Positions 54,078 to 62,908 of a stretch of 64,000 nucleotides of DNA are shown here, piece after piece. Each line of letters opens with the position of its first letter. Within the stretch, counting starts at the first letter, position 1. The position numbers and the translations under genes were made by a program. Origin of the DNA: Flavobacteriaceae bacterium F08102. Its GTDB lineage: Bacteria > Bacteroidota > Bacteroidia > Flavobacteriales > Flavobacteriaceae. The notes beneath the pieces are model-generated. The model had not been told where the DNA came from, made no database searches, and saw only the letters and a list, made by a program, of their open reading frames with translations. Where the stretch lies: assembly GCA_023015935.1 (NCBI GenBank), contig JALKAY010000002.1, positions 248,001-312,000 on the forward strand, written 5' to 3'.

Positions 54078-55568
54078 TTATTCTAAATCAGTATTTTGTG
54101 TCATTAGGTTGTTTACATCCATTTCCTCTCTTGGAATGGGGTAACATAAGCTGTTTAAAACTATTGGAGCTTCTCTAAGATTTTCAATCCACAATTGTCC
54201 AGAACTATCTTTAAATCGTAATGAAGCAAAATATTCACTTCCATTTTCTAAAAATGTTTCTAAGAAATATTCTTTAAAAATGGCATCCATCAATTCTTGT
54301 TGTGTAGTTGGGTTTAAACTAGGTAATGATGGATTCGTTCGTATTGAACGCATGGTGTTTATAGGTGCAATAGCATCTGCAATTGAGGCACCTGTTCTAG
54401 CTAACAATTCAGCTTTCATTATGTATAATTCAGGATATCTAAAGAAATACGTATTGTACTTGTTGTCTCCATCTAATTCACCTTGAACTTTACCAAGTCT
54501 AGTTACCTTCGTAAAACAATAGTAGCGTCTCGTATCCCATGTTATAGGAGATCTCGATTCACCGGTAACAATTGGCCAACGTGGATCCGCATGAAACCAA
54601 TCTGCTCCTTTTGTTAGCCCAGCAGTAGGAGTTACTCCATCGGCTACAGGTAAACGAGTTGAATAGCGGTATGGTATTGTGTAATTGTAATAAGAACTTG
54701 CATTTCTTGCTCTATCTGTTTCTTCTAAATATCCTGAGAATAGGTTTTCTTCAGAGTCCCATGAATCTTGATAAACCTGTGCTAAATCTTCCTGCATAGC
54801 GAATCCAGGAATATTGGCGTTTAATACTTCATTTACCAAGGTAAGAGCTTCTTCAAGACCAGAGGTTCCATTGTTAAATCCACCTCTATAAAGCATCACT
54901 TTCGCTTTAAAAACTTTCGCAAATTCTTTAGAAACATATCTGTTACTACTAAAACTGTTTAAATTTTCTATAGCGAAATCGAGGTCTTCATAAATTTTAG
55001 CATAACTCTCACCTACTGTAAGTCGAGGTTGTCTAAGATTTGCTACCGTAACGATTTCATCGCGATATAAAATACCATTTGGATCGTTGTCATCACTTGC
55101 CCACCAATGGCCATATACCCACAAAAGATAGGTGTTGGCAAATGCTCTAAAGAATCTAGCTTCACCTAATAAGGCATTTTTAGTCGCATCATCGATTTGT
55201 TTTTCATTTAATTTAGAAATACCCGAAATTGCAAAATTGGCCGCATTTACGGTTTCATAATATCCAATCCATTTGTATTGTATAGATGAGGTTGTAGGAT
55301 TTGATTGTGTGTATTCCATATTATAATCTGCGGTAATCCACTTACCAAATCCTGATTTGCTAACAAAAGTGGCGTTAATACCACCAGAATAATTATTACC
55401 ATTAACTACGGTAGTATAAATTCCATTAACGGCAGCTCTTGCTTTAACCTCGTTTGTAACTCCGTTTTTTTCGTTTAGTTTATAACTGGGGGTTAAATCT
55501 AAACTATCGGAACAAGCACTTACTCCAAAAATTAGGGTAAGTAATGATATATAAATTAATTTTTTCAT
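54078..55568 (-). CDS. SusD/RagB-family lipoprotein, module B
   Basis: 496 residues. The lipobox GVSAC is followed by SDSLD, matching the acidic export signal. SusD fold: ARFFRAFANTYLLWVYG, YIMKAELLARTG, INTMRSIRTNPSLP, KEYFLETFLENGSEYF. It is highly similar to the module A SusD, with long near-identical blocks (FSSNRYVSKEFAKVFKAKVM; VYQDSWDSEENLFSGY). The divergent part is around residues 285-350, where the ligand-facing loops of SusD proteins commonly vary. It starts 12 bp after susC. Confidence 0.93.
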   Translation of the reverse strand: MKKLIYISLLTLIFGVSACSDSLDLTPSYKLNEKNGVTNEVKARAAVNGIYTTVVNGNNYSGGINATFVSKSGFGKWITADYNMEYTQSNPTTSSIQYKWIGYYETVNAANFAISGISKLNEKQIDDATKNALLGEARFFRAFANTYLLWVYGHWWASDDNDPNGILYRDEIVTVANLRQPRLTVGESYAKIYEDLDFAIENLNSFSSNRYVSKEFAKVFKAKVMLYRGGFNNGTSGLEEALTLVNEVLNANIPGFAMQEDLAQVYQDSWDSEENLFSGYLEETDRARNASSYYNYTIPYRYSTRLPVADGVTPTAGLTKGADWFHADPRWPIVTGESRSPITWDTRRYYCFTKVTRLGKVQGELDGDNKYNTYFFRYPELYIMKAELLARTGASIADAIAPINTMRSIRTNPSLPSLNPTTQQELMDAIFKEYFLETFLENGSEYFASLRFKDSSGQLWIENLREAPIVLNSLCYPIPREEMDVNNLMTQNTDLE

Positions 55569-55580
55569 GTGTACTATTTT

Positions 55581-58500
55581 TTATTGAAGGTTTAATTTAA
55601 TTCCAAGGCTAAACACTTTAGCAGAAGGATAGACACTTCCGTCAATTCCTGCTCCAGCATCAACATCTGTATAACTAGAACCCCCACCTTGTGGATCAAA
55701 TCCAGGGTATTTTGTGATGGTAAATAAATTCGTTGCTTGGAATGTTAGGTCAATTCCTTTAAGCGTTGAATTAGTAAAAAATTTGTTCGGAAGTTTATAT
55801 GAAACATTCAATGCATTTAAACGAAGATAGGATGCATCATGTAGAAAAAAGTCAGAAAACACTCCATTGCTAACACCATCAAGCGTCATTCTTGGATAAA
55901 GCGCTTCATAAGGGCTTTTTACAGTGGCACTTTGTCCAGCAATATTTTTACTTTGATTAAAGTTACCAAGACCTCCAGCATCGTCTAATACTTGATCCCA
56001 TAATCTTTTGTGTCCATAGGCATAAGAAAAGGTAGTGTTTATTCTAAAACCTTTATACTGATAGGTTAATCCAAATCCTCCAAATCCTTTTGGTACAGAA
56101 GTTCCTAAATGTACGCGGTCATCATCGTTTATTTCTCCATCTCCATTTTGGTCAATAAAGATAAGATCACCACCAGATTCATTTGAAGATCTGTAAACTT
56201 CTTGAACACCTGTGTCTGTTAAACTGTTTCTCATTCCGTATGCATCTTCAGCATTCACAAAAAATCGTCCAGCTGTTTGTAATCCAAACCATTCTCCAAA
56301 CACATCGCCTTCTTTTACAATCATGTATTGAGCACGACTGTGTGGGAATATTAACTCAGTTTGATTACCATTAATCTTTGTTATTTTGGTTTTACCATTA
56401 GCATAGTTGAAATCAAATGTTAAACGATGGTCAATCTTACGTAAAACATCATATTTTACATTAAATTCAAATCCACGATTGTACATTGAAGCAACGTTAG
56501 AAGTAATATCTCTAAATGAAGAACTCCATGGAATATCTTCATCAAAAATTAATTTACTACTTTTCTTTTGGTAGATACCAACAGATCCATAAATACGATC
56601 ATCTAATATACCGAAATCTAAACCTAAATCAAACATTTCAGTCTCTTCCCATTGTAATTCGGGATTTCCAAGTGAAGCAGGTAAGATTGCTGGAGTTTCG
56701 TTATACGTAGCCGCATCAACCTCTGTAATCCAGTCGAAGTTTCCGAGGTTCTGAGACCCCGTTATTCCTAACGATGTTCTTAATTTTAAATAAGAAATTT
56801 GTTCGCTAATTTTATCAGATTGCATGAATTTTTCTCCTGTAACTAACCAAGCTGCCGCAACAGAAGGAAATGTCCCCCATCGTCTGTCTGCTCCAAATCG
56901 CGAAGAACCATCTCGACGAAGTGTTCCTGAAATTATATAGCGATCATCAAATTTATAGTGTAAACGCACAAATTGTGAAACCAATGCATTTTTTGTTTCT
57001 GATTCACCGATATAATTGATTGCTGCTTGTGACCCAAAGTTATTTAGGATGTCATCATCAGGGAAATTTTGAGCACTCATATAATAGCTTCCTGAAACAT
57101 TGCTTTCAACACTATACCCTGCTAATGCTTTAACATCGTGCTTATCTTCTATAAGGGCTGCATAAGTTAACGTATTTTCAAATAGATCACGCGATGATTT
57201 ACTATCACTCCATACGCGTTCTCCGAGCGTTTCCGTGTAACTACCTTTTCGGAGGTATCTCAATCTTTCAGCGTCTGAATAGCTATTTGCATATGCAGTT
57301 CTAAATTTTAAGTTTTCTACTATTTTTAACTCTAGAAATGCCGTTCCGCTAAAGTTAACTCCCTTTCCATCATTGGCATTAAGTAAAGCTGTATATGGGT
57401 TTTCAGTGTAGTAATCTTTGGTAAAGATAGACCCATCTTCGTTATAACCAGGTAGATCTGGACGTACGCCCTTTAACGTAAATAGCATACCGTCTTTATC
57501 CACAGTTTTACGCGTACTTCCTGTTAAATTTAACCCAAATTTTATATTGTCAGTGATACCTGTTTCAAAATTTATACGTCCACCGTATATCTTACTTTCT
57601 CCACCGATAACAACCCCTTCTTTATTGCTATTGTTGAATGATACGAAATAGTTAGTTCGTTGTGATCCACCGCGAACGGAGAAATTATAATCTACATTAA
57701 ACGGGTTTTGAGTAACGATATCTTGCCAATCATTATTAGCACCATAAAAAGCATCAGGAAGCAATTGTAAGTCAGAAGCATCGTATTCACTTGTGTTTAA
57801 TGCTTTAAAAGCATCTTCATCTAAATATTGACTGCTAAAATATTGAAATCCATGTGTTAAAACATCTTCTTTTGCCGCGGCGGTTATAAAATCAATATAC
57901 TCAGGGGCATTCATGTAATTGTACCCATTAAAATCCATTGCTTGGTATCCAACACGTGTAGATACTTCAAATATAGGATCTGTATTTGGTTTACCACGTT
58001 TGGTAGTTACAATTACAACTCCATTGGCAGCTCTTGATCCATAAACACCCGTTGCGGAAGCATCTTTTAAAATATCAATACTTTCAACGTCATTTAGGTT
58101 TAAGTTATATAAGGTATTAGCAACATTCCCTGTGGTTGTTTCAGAAGCTTGAGGAACTCCATCGATCACCCATAAAGGCTGATTGTCACCAGACAAGGAG
58201 GAGGCTCCACGAATGATTACGCTTATTGGTGAAGTTGGTGAAGCAGATTGTACTTGAACACTTACTCCAACCGCCTTACCTTGTAATAAACTTTCAACAC
58301 TTGAGCCCATTGGAGCATCTTCTATTTCTTTAGCGCTTATTCTTGAAATTACTCCTGTTGCATCTTTAACTTTAGATGTTCCATAGGCAATCACCACAAC
58401 TTCGTCTAGGCCGGCAAGTGAAGGTACCATTTTCACATCAATGGTCGTTTTAGTACCAATGTTGATTTCTTGTTTTTCATAACCAACATAACTAAAAACT

Positions 58501-59063
58501 AAAACAGCTTTGTCATTAAGGCCATTTAACGTAAGTTGATATTTTCCGTCAAAATCCGTAGAAGTACCTTTTTTAGTGCCTTTTAAGATAACGTTCACAC
58601 CTGGAATAGGTTGATCGTTTTCATCTACGACTACCCCCTTAATGGTTTGTTGTAATGCATCTATAATGTTTGTAGTTGTAGGAGGGGTGTTTGCTTCCTC
58701 TTCTTTTATTAAAATGGTGTTTTCTGAAGAGAATTCACACATGAAATTTCCTTGTGAGAGGGTTTGTTGTAGAAGCTTATTAGCTCTAATAGTACCTTTC
58801 TTTAAAGTAACTTTCGGATAATTATTGAAAAGTCCTGATTGATATAAAAAAGTATATTTTGTTTGAGACCTAATTATATCAAAGACTTCGTCAACACTAA
58901 TCGTTTTGTCTTCATCTATTTTGATTTTTGTCCCTTGGGAAAGCACAATCTCGGAAGACATGCTAAAAGTAAGGGTACAAATGAAGAGAATAAAGGTTCT
59001 CATAACATTTAGTAAAAGCTTATTCCATCGATAGGAAATAGCATTAGTAAAATTAAATTTCAT
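55581..59063 (-). CDS. SusC/RagA TonB-dependent receptor with STN domain, module B
   Basis: 1160 residues, the same domain order as module A: extended signal region, STN domain (ISVDEVFDIIRSQTKYTFLY), carboxypeptidase-regulatory-like domain (IKGVVVDENDQPIPGVNVIL), plug (DEVVVIAYGTSKVKDATGVI; VESIDILKDASATGVYGSRA), barrel ending FSLGIKLNLQ. A short Thr/Pro-rich linker after the STN domain (EEANTPPTTTNI) is absent from module A. The plug and linker parts are near-identical between modules, the barrel loops less so, as expected if the ligands differ slightly. Confidence 0.95.
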   Translation of the reverse strand: MKFNFTNAISYRWNKLLLNVMRTFILFICTLTFSMSSEIVLSQGTKIKIDEDKTISVDEVFDIIRSQTKYTFLYQSGLFNNYPKVTLKKGTIRANKLLQQTLSQGNFMCEFSSENTILIKEEEANTPPTTTNIIDALQQTIKGVVVDENDQPIPGVNVILKGTKKGTSTDFDGKYQLTLNGLNDKAVLVFSYVGYEKQEINIGTKTTIDVKMVPSLAGLDEVVVIAYGTSKVKDATGVISRISAKEIEDAPMGSSVESLLQGKAVGVSVQVQSASPTSPISVIIRGASSLSGDNQPLWVIDGVPQASETTTGNVANTLYNLNLNDVESIDILKDASATGVYGSRAANGVVIVTTKRGKPNTDPIFEVSTRVGYQAMDFNGYNYMNAPEYIDFITAAAKEDVLTHGFQYFSSQYLDEDAFKALNTSEYDASDLQLLPDAFYGANNDWQDIVTQNPFNVDYNFSVRGGSQRTNYFVSFNNSNKEGVVIGGESKIYGGRINFETGITDNIKFGLNLTGSTRKTVDKDGMLFTLKGVRPDLPGYNEDGSIFTKDYYTENPYTALLNANDGKGVNFSGTAFLELKIVENLKFRTAYANSYSDAERLRYLRKGSYTETLGERVWSDSKSSRDLFENTLTYAALIEDKHDVKALAGYSVESNVSGSYYMSAQNFPDDDILNNFGSQAAINYIGESETKNALVSQFVRLHYKFDDRYIISGTLRRDGSSRFGADRRWGTFPSVAAAWLVTGEKFMQSDKISEQISYLKLRTSLGITGSQNLGNFDWITEVDAATYNETPAILPASLGNPELQWEETEMFDLGLDFGILDDRIYGSVGIYQKKSSKLIFDEDIPWSSSFRDITSNVASMYNRGFEFNVKYDVLRKIDHRLTFDFNYANGKTKITKINGNQTELIFPHSRAQYMIVKEGDVFGEWFGLQTAGRFFVNAEDAYGMRNSLTDTGVQEVYRSSNESGGDLIFIDQNGDGEINDDDRVHLGTSVPKGFGGFGLTYQYKGFRINTTFSYAYGHKRLWDQVLDDAGGLGNFNQSKNIAGQSATVKSPYEALYPRMTLDGVSNGVFSDFFLHDASYLRLNALNVSYKLPNKFFTNSTLKGIDLTFQATNLFTITKYPGFDPQGGGSSYTDVDAGAGIDGSVYPSAKVFSLGIKLNLQ

Positions 59064-59070
59064 AAATTTG
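59063..59070 (+). promoter_or_regulatory. Plus-strand -7 element antisense to the susC leader, module B
   Basis: TAAATTTG, matching TAnnTTTG, at exactly the position seen in module A. Both are followed by C, 4-5 nt, then TGTTAGTTA (46252-46260 and 59076-59084). The block is conserved between modules although the surrounding gap is not. Confidence 0.45.
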
Positions 59071-59073
59071 CTT

Positions 59074-59160
59074 ATTGTTAGTTAGACTTGAGTTTAATTA
59101 ATGATGTGAGGAGAGGAAGCACTTTACTTTAGGCGGTCAAGGAGCTTTTCTCTCTTTTTT
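59074..59160 (+). ncRNA. Candidate cis-antisense sRNA over the fecR-susC gap, module B
   Basis: Bounds are inferred. A plus-strand terminator is formed by GAGAGGAAGC (59111-59120) and GCTTTTCTCTC (59144-59154, one bulge and one wobble), followed by TTTTTT (59155-59160). With a start a few bases after the TAAATTTG element, the RNA would be about 87 nt, the same length as the module A candidate despite little sequence similarity in the hairpin. Confidence 0.5.
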
Positions 59161-60322
59161 ATTTTAATAAGATCTGTTTGTCGTTAATTTCATACGCAGT
59201 AATAATTTTTGTATTAATAATGGTTTTTAGTAAATTGTCTAAGGATTGAGACTTGCTTAATACACCGTTAAACTTCACTGATTTTAATGCTTCATTCTGA
59301 AATCTAAAATCAACATCATACCATCTCGATAAAACCACAGCAATCTCGGCTAGGGGTTTTTCTTTAAAGCTAAAGATGTTGTTTTTCCAAGAAGTTTCAT
59401 TGTAGATGTTTACTTTCTTTAAGTTAAATTCTGTACTTTCTTTATTAAAGACTAATTGTTCAGAAGGCGAAAGATGGTGCTGTTTATTGTCAGCACTCCA
59501 CGCTATTTTTCCATTGACAAGTGTGGTGAGAATAGCCTTTTCATCGGCGTAGGCTTTGACGTTGAATTCAGTCCCTAAAACTTCAATCTCTTGATTTCCT
59601 GTGGTAACTTTAAACTTCGTTCCGTTGTGGAGTGTACTTGGACTCACCTCAAAATAGGCTTCACCGTATACTAATTCTACTTGTCTTGGCTGATCTTTTA
59701 TAAAATTAATTGGATACTTTAATTTGGATTCTGAATTAAGCCAAACTTTTGTTCCGTCGTCAAGTTTTAAGAAAAATTCACCACCTCTAGGAATGGTTAA
59801 ATAGTTGTATACAAGTTCTTTGGTAGATGTCACATCCTCAGGGTCTGTATAGACGAGTTCTTCTCCGTTACTTTCTGCAAATGACGTTTTAAACGTAGTT
59901 CCTTTGGCCAATAAAATTTCTTCCCCTGTTTCCAAGGTTAGCGTGGCTTTGTCAGTACCCGATTTTATTTCGCTAGTGACTGTTTGCTCATCTGGCAAGG
60001 CCGTATTTTTATTGGTTAAAACAAATGGGAGTGTTACAAGCATTAAAATGGAAGCAGCCACCGCGTACTTCCAAATATGTCTTTTTTTAACAGGATTTAC
60101 TATTTTCTTTTCGATTGCGGTCCAACCTTCCGTTTGATTTATGCTCTCTAGGAGTTCGTTTTCTTTGGCTAAATATTCAGGATCATTTAGCTTACTTTCT
60201 AAGTAGGCTTTGTGCTTTTCAGATAAAAGATTGGTATCCTTTACGGTTGAAGATACTTCTCCTTTTAAAACCGAAGCAGCTAACCTCTTTGAAAATTTGA
60301 AAATGTCGGTTAGTTTAGACAT
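59159..60322 (-). CDS. FecR-family anti-sigma factor, module B
   Basis: 387 residues. A cytoplasmic N-terminal part, a membrane helix near residue 90 (AVAASILMLVTLPFVLT), the FecR domain (LTIPRGGEFFLKLDDGTKVW; VELVYGEAYFEVSP; VLGTEFNVKAYA), and C-terminal DUF4974 (LAEIAVVLSRWYDVDFRFQN). The periplasmic part is very similar to the module A FecR, but the cytoplasmic sigma-binding part is unrelated in sequence (here FSKRLAASVLKGEVSS), which suggests each FecR is specific to its own sigma. It lies 122 bp after the sigma gene. Confidence 0.93.
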   Translation of the reverse strand: MSKLTDIFKFSKRLAASVLKGEVSSTVKDTNLLSEKHKAYLESKLNDPEYLAKENELLESINQTEGWTAIEKKIVNPVKKRHIWKYAVAASILMLVTLPFVLTNKNTALPDEQTVTSEIKSGTDKATLTLETGEEILLAKGTTFKTSFAESNGEELVYTDPEDVTSTKELVYNYLTIPRGGEFFLKLDDGTKVWLNSESKLKYPINFIKDQPRQVELVYGEAYFEVSPSTLHNGTKFKVTTGNQEIEVLGTEFNVKAYADEKAILTTLVNGKIAWSADNKQHHLSPSEQLVFNKESTEFNLKKVNIYNETSWKNNIFSFKEKPLAEIAVVLSRWYDVDFRFQNEALKSVKFNGVLSKSQSLDNLLKTIINTKIITAYEINDKQILLK

Positions 60323-60444
60323 AATAATATGGGTTATATAAAGGGGACGAATAAAAATGAGGTTTGGATTAAAAGAAAATCAAAAAAATAGTTTTTTTTA
60401 ATTTTCACATAGGACCTCCGTCAAAATAAATATAAAATAGGCCC

Positions 60445-60996
60445 TTATTTTATGAATAGGTATGCGATAAAGGAAAAATAGCCATGTAATAAAGGGCGAA
60501 GTTTTTCATGAGCTATTCTTTTTTGAGCAATGACCGTTTTTACTGAGATTCCTAACTTTTCAGCGATGGTTTGATTAGAATATTCTTTTAAACTCAATAG
60601 CATAATTTCTCGACAGCGCTTCGGTAGCGTCTGAATGGCTTGAGCCAAAATGGTTTTTACCTCTGTGAGCACTACTTCTCTCAAAAAATACCCTTCTGTC
60701 TCTAATTCCTCCATATCAAATTTGCTTAATGCGGTATTAACTTGATAGTATTTGCTCCGTAAAAAATCAAGGGATTTATTTTTTACTGCGGTATAGAGGA
60801 ACGACTTAATAGATGTTGTTGAATGAAAAGGTGTTTTTTGTTCCCAAACTTTCACGAAAACCTCCTGAACTACATCTTTCGCAATATCCATATCGCCAAC
60901 ATATTGATTCGCAAAAAGACATAAGGCGGCATAATGTTTGTTAAAAACATCTTTAAATTCTTTTAATGGAAGTTGGTAGACACCCTTTATTGCCAT
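60445..60996 (-). CDS. ECF RNA polymerase sigma factor, module B
   Basis: 183 residues from the ATG at 60996 (MAIKGVYQLPLKEFKDVFNK). The longer frame to a TTG at 61023 is rejected because that codon falls within the probable -7 element. Region 2: VGDMDIAKDVVQEVFVKVWE and LDFLRSKYY. Region 4: LPKRCREIMLLSLKEYSNQT with recognition helix ISVKTVIAQKRIAHEKL, clearly different from the module A helix. It has a hydrophobic C-terminal tail. First gene of module B. Confidence 0.92.
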   Translation of the reverse strand: MAIKGVYQLPLKEFKDVFNKHYAALCLFANQYVGDMDIAKDVVQEVFVKVWEQKTPFHSTTSIKSFLYTAVKNKSLDFLRSKYYQVNTALSKFDMEELETEGYFLREVVLTEVKTILAQAIQTLPKRCREIMLLSLKEYSNQTIAEKLGISVKTVIAQKRIAHEKLRPLLHGYFSFIAYLFIK

Positions 60997-61020
60997 ACAA
61001 ATTTTTAATAATGAACAAAG

Positions 61021-61028
61021 CAAATCTA
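61021..61028 (-). promoter_or_regulatory. Candidate -7 element of sigma gene, module B
   Basis: TAGATTTG on the minus strand matches TAnnTTTG, 24 bp before the ATG at 60996. A TTG lies about 22 bp further upstream. This placement supports the ATG start over the upstream TTG. Confidence 0.5.
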
Positions 61029-61320
61029 CTAAAAAGAACTTTGATTAAAACAATTCTCTAAAAAAACACTTAATATTTTGTTAAAATCAAGTTCTAAAAA
61101 ACGATAAATTCAACAAATCTAATTAAGTAATTTTAGGGTGTTGGGAAGGTATTTTTACTAAAGAAACTAATTTATTGGATGATTTGTTTTAGCTTATAAA
61201 GGGGTGTCGGCCTAACCAAAGCGGAATTTTATGGTCAAGTTAATTAAAATAAAGTGAGGTAATGCAATACACCTAGAGTTTTGTATAAAGGAGGTGTTTA
61301 CAATTCATAGGCGAGGAGAG

Positions 61321-61358
61321 GAAATAAAGAAGAGCAACCGATTTACGGGTTGCTCTTC
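61321..61358 (-). terminator. Terminator of the 61404 TlpA gene
   Basis: Perfect 11-bp stem GAAGAGCAACC / GGTTGCTCTTC with an 8-nt loop (CGATTTAC), 45 bp beyond the gene, with a T-rich tract on the minus strand. The stem core GAAGAGCAA is shared with the module B terminator at 48371. Confidence 0.85.
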
Positions 61359-61403
61359 AAAACTAGGTACTAATTACTAAAGCTAATTCAAATGTACTTT
61401 ACC

Positions 61404-62861
61404 TTATATTTTTAGTTTTTTAAAAAGGTCAATTAATTTTGGATCAGATGGTCGAGGGGCATTGGCATCTACAATTTTACCATCAGGGTCTAACAATACA
61501 AAACGCGGTATCATCGTGATATTATACCCTTCGTCAAGAATATTTTTATTCGTTGAATCTACCCATAATTGAATGCCTTTGAGTTTTTCTTTATGTACAT
61601 AGTTTGTCCAATCATCCTTTTTTGCATCCATAGAAATACTGACAAACGAAATGTTTTTATTGGCGTATGTTTTTTTTAATGTATCCAAATACGGAAATTC
61701 TGCAATACATGGTTTACACCAAGTAGCCCACAAATCGATATAGGTATAGGTATTTCTGAATAATGAGTTTGATGCTAAAATGTCCCCTTTTATATCTATT
61801 AAATCAAATGTTGGAGAAGGTTTACCAGGCAACATTTTTTCTAAAAACCCATATTTTTCAGAAACGATGGCTGCTAATTCAGGATAGGGACATTTATCGC
61901 CAAATTCATTGTAAACTTCAGCTTTAAAATCAGTCCCAAGCGAATAAGCAAGGTAAATATATTTTGATTTTCCCGTAAGCTCTCTATTTACAAAAGTCAA
62001 ATAGTCAATGTCTTTACCTTTTTGCTCTTCTAATAATAGGTTATTGGTTAGAAAGAAATGTAAAAATCGCATATAAGGGAGTCCTTTTTCCTCTAAATTA
62101 TCTGCAATTTTCACCTTAGGAATAAAGTCGTAATAATCGGCTGGTAATATCGCATCCTTTCCCTTTGTATATCCTTTGTGACTTGAAGGATAATTGATTT
62201 TTCTTATCGTGGCTAAGTTAATATATTCATCTTTGGTGATTTCAATTAATTTTGGACTCAGTTTATGTTGTTTAGCATACTGTTCTAGAAACATTAATTT
62301 TTTATCACGTATACTATCAACAGTACGTTTGTAGTCGGCCCCTTGTTTATCAACAATGAATTGATAATTGTTTTGTCTACGATTTTTATAAGTATTAAAG
62401 GTGAAATCTGCCGTATTGACAAATTGGCTATTCACACTACCAGATCCCGTTAATTTGAGACTATTTTTAATAACATTCTCTCCTGACAATACATCCATAT
62501 TGGCTTCCATAAAAATACTGTCTCCAGGTTCTAGGTAAACATAAATATATCGATTGTTCCCCATACCTTTTAGCATCACTCTTCCAAAATCTAAGGTACC
62601 CTTGATCGGTTTTTCGATTTCAAGATCAAATTTGAAATTTCCTAAACTATCTACATGAAAATTTGATTTTTTAGTTTTTTTAAGGAGACCATATTCATCA
62701 TAGGTGAATAAAGCTTGGTCTTTTTCGAAATTACTTACTTTTCCTTGAATGACAACCTTGTTTGTGGTAGTCTTATCTGTTTTTTCTTGTTTATTACAAG
62801 AACTTAAGACCAAGAGTATAAACATACCCTTGGTCAAAAGTTGCATTATTGTACGGTTCAT
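61404..62861 (-). CDS. TlpA-like lipoprotein upstream of module B
   Basis: 485 residues. The lipobox is VLSSC, followed by NKQ. A DUF4369-like domain (VVIQGKVSNFEKDQALFTYD), a long helical middle, and a thioredoxin domain with active site ATWCKPCIAEFP (Cys382/Cys385) and cis-proline MIPRF. The Lys in CKPC differs from the CAPC/CGPC of the others. The C-terminal ANAPRPSDPKLI is shared with the module A/B TlpA proteins, so it belongs to the same family. It follows the right-edge gene after 47 bp and may be co-transcribed with it. Confidence 0.9.
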   Translation of the reverse strand: MNRTIMQLLTKGMFILLVLSSCNKQEKTDKTTTNKVVIQGKVSNFEKDQALFTYDEYGLLKKTKKSNFHVDSLGNFKFDLEIEKPIKGTLDFGRVMLKGMGNNRYIYVYLEPGDSIFMEANMDVLSGENVIKNSLKLTGSGSVNSQFVNTADFTFNTYKNRRQNNYQFIVDKQGADYKRTVDSIRDKKLMFLEQYAKQHKLSPKLIEITKDEYINLATIRKINYPSSHKGYTKGKDAILPADYYDFIPKVKIADNLEEKGLPYMRFLHFFLTNNLLLEEQKGKDIDYLTFVNRELTGKSKYIYLAYSLGTDFKAEVYNEFGDKCPYPELAAIVSEKYGFLEKMLPGKPSPTFDLIDIKGDILASNSLFRNTYTYIDLWATWCKPCIAEFPYLDTLKKTYANKNISFVSISMDAKKDDWTNYVHKEKLKGIQLWVDSTNKNILDEGYNITMIPRFVLLDPDGKIVDANAPRPSDPKLIDLFKKLKI

Positions 62862-62908
62862 ATTTATTAAATGGAATATTATGTTTTTTAAATTATCTAT
62901 TATTATGT

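Larger units (their letters stand above)
60997..61403. other. Intergenic region upstream of module B
   Basis: About 400 bp. Apart from the sigma promoter element and the terminator at 61329-61358 I see no gene or repeat. The middle (61060-61320) is plain AT-rich sequence. Confidence 0.6.

Noticed and set aside
35745-62861. Interpretation as a classical polysaccharide utilisation locus
   Set aside because: SusCD, FecR and sigma are present, but no carbohydrate-active enzyme or sulfatase lies anywhere in the window.
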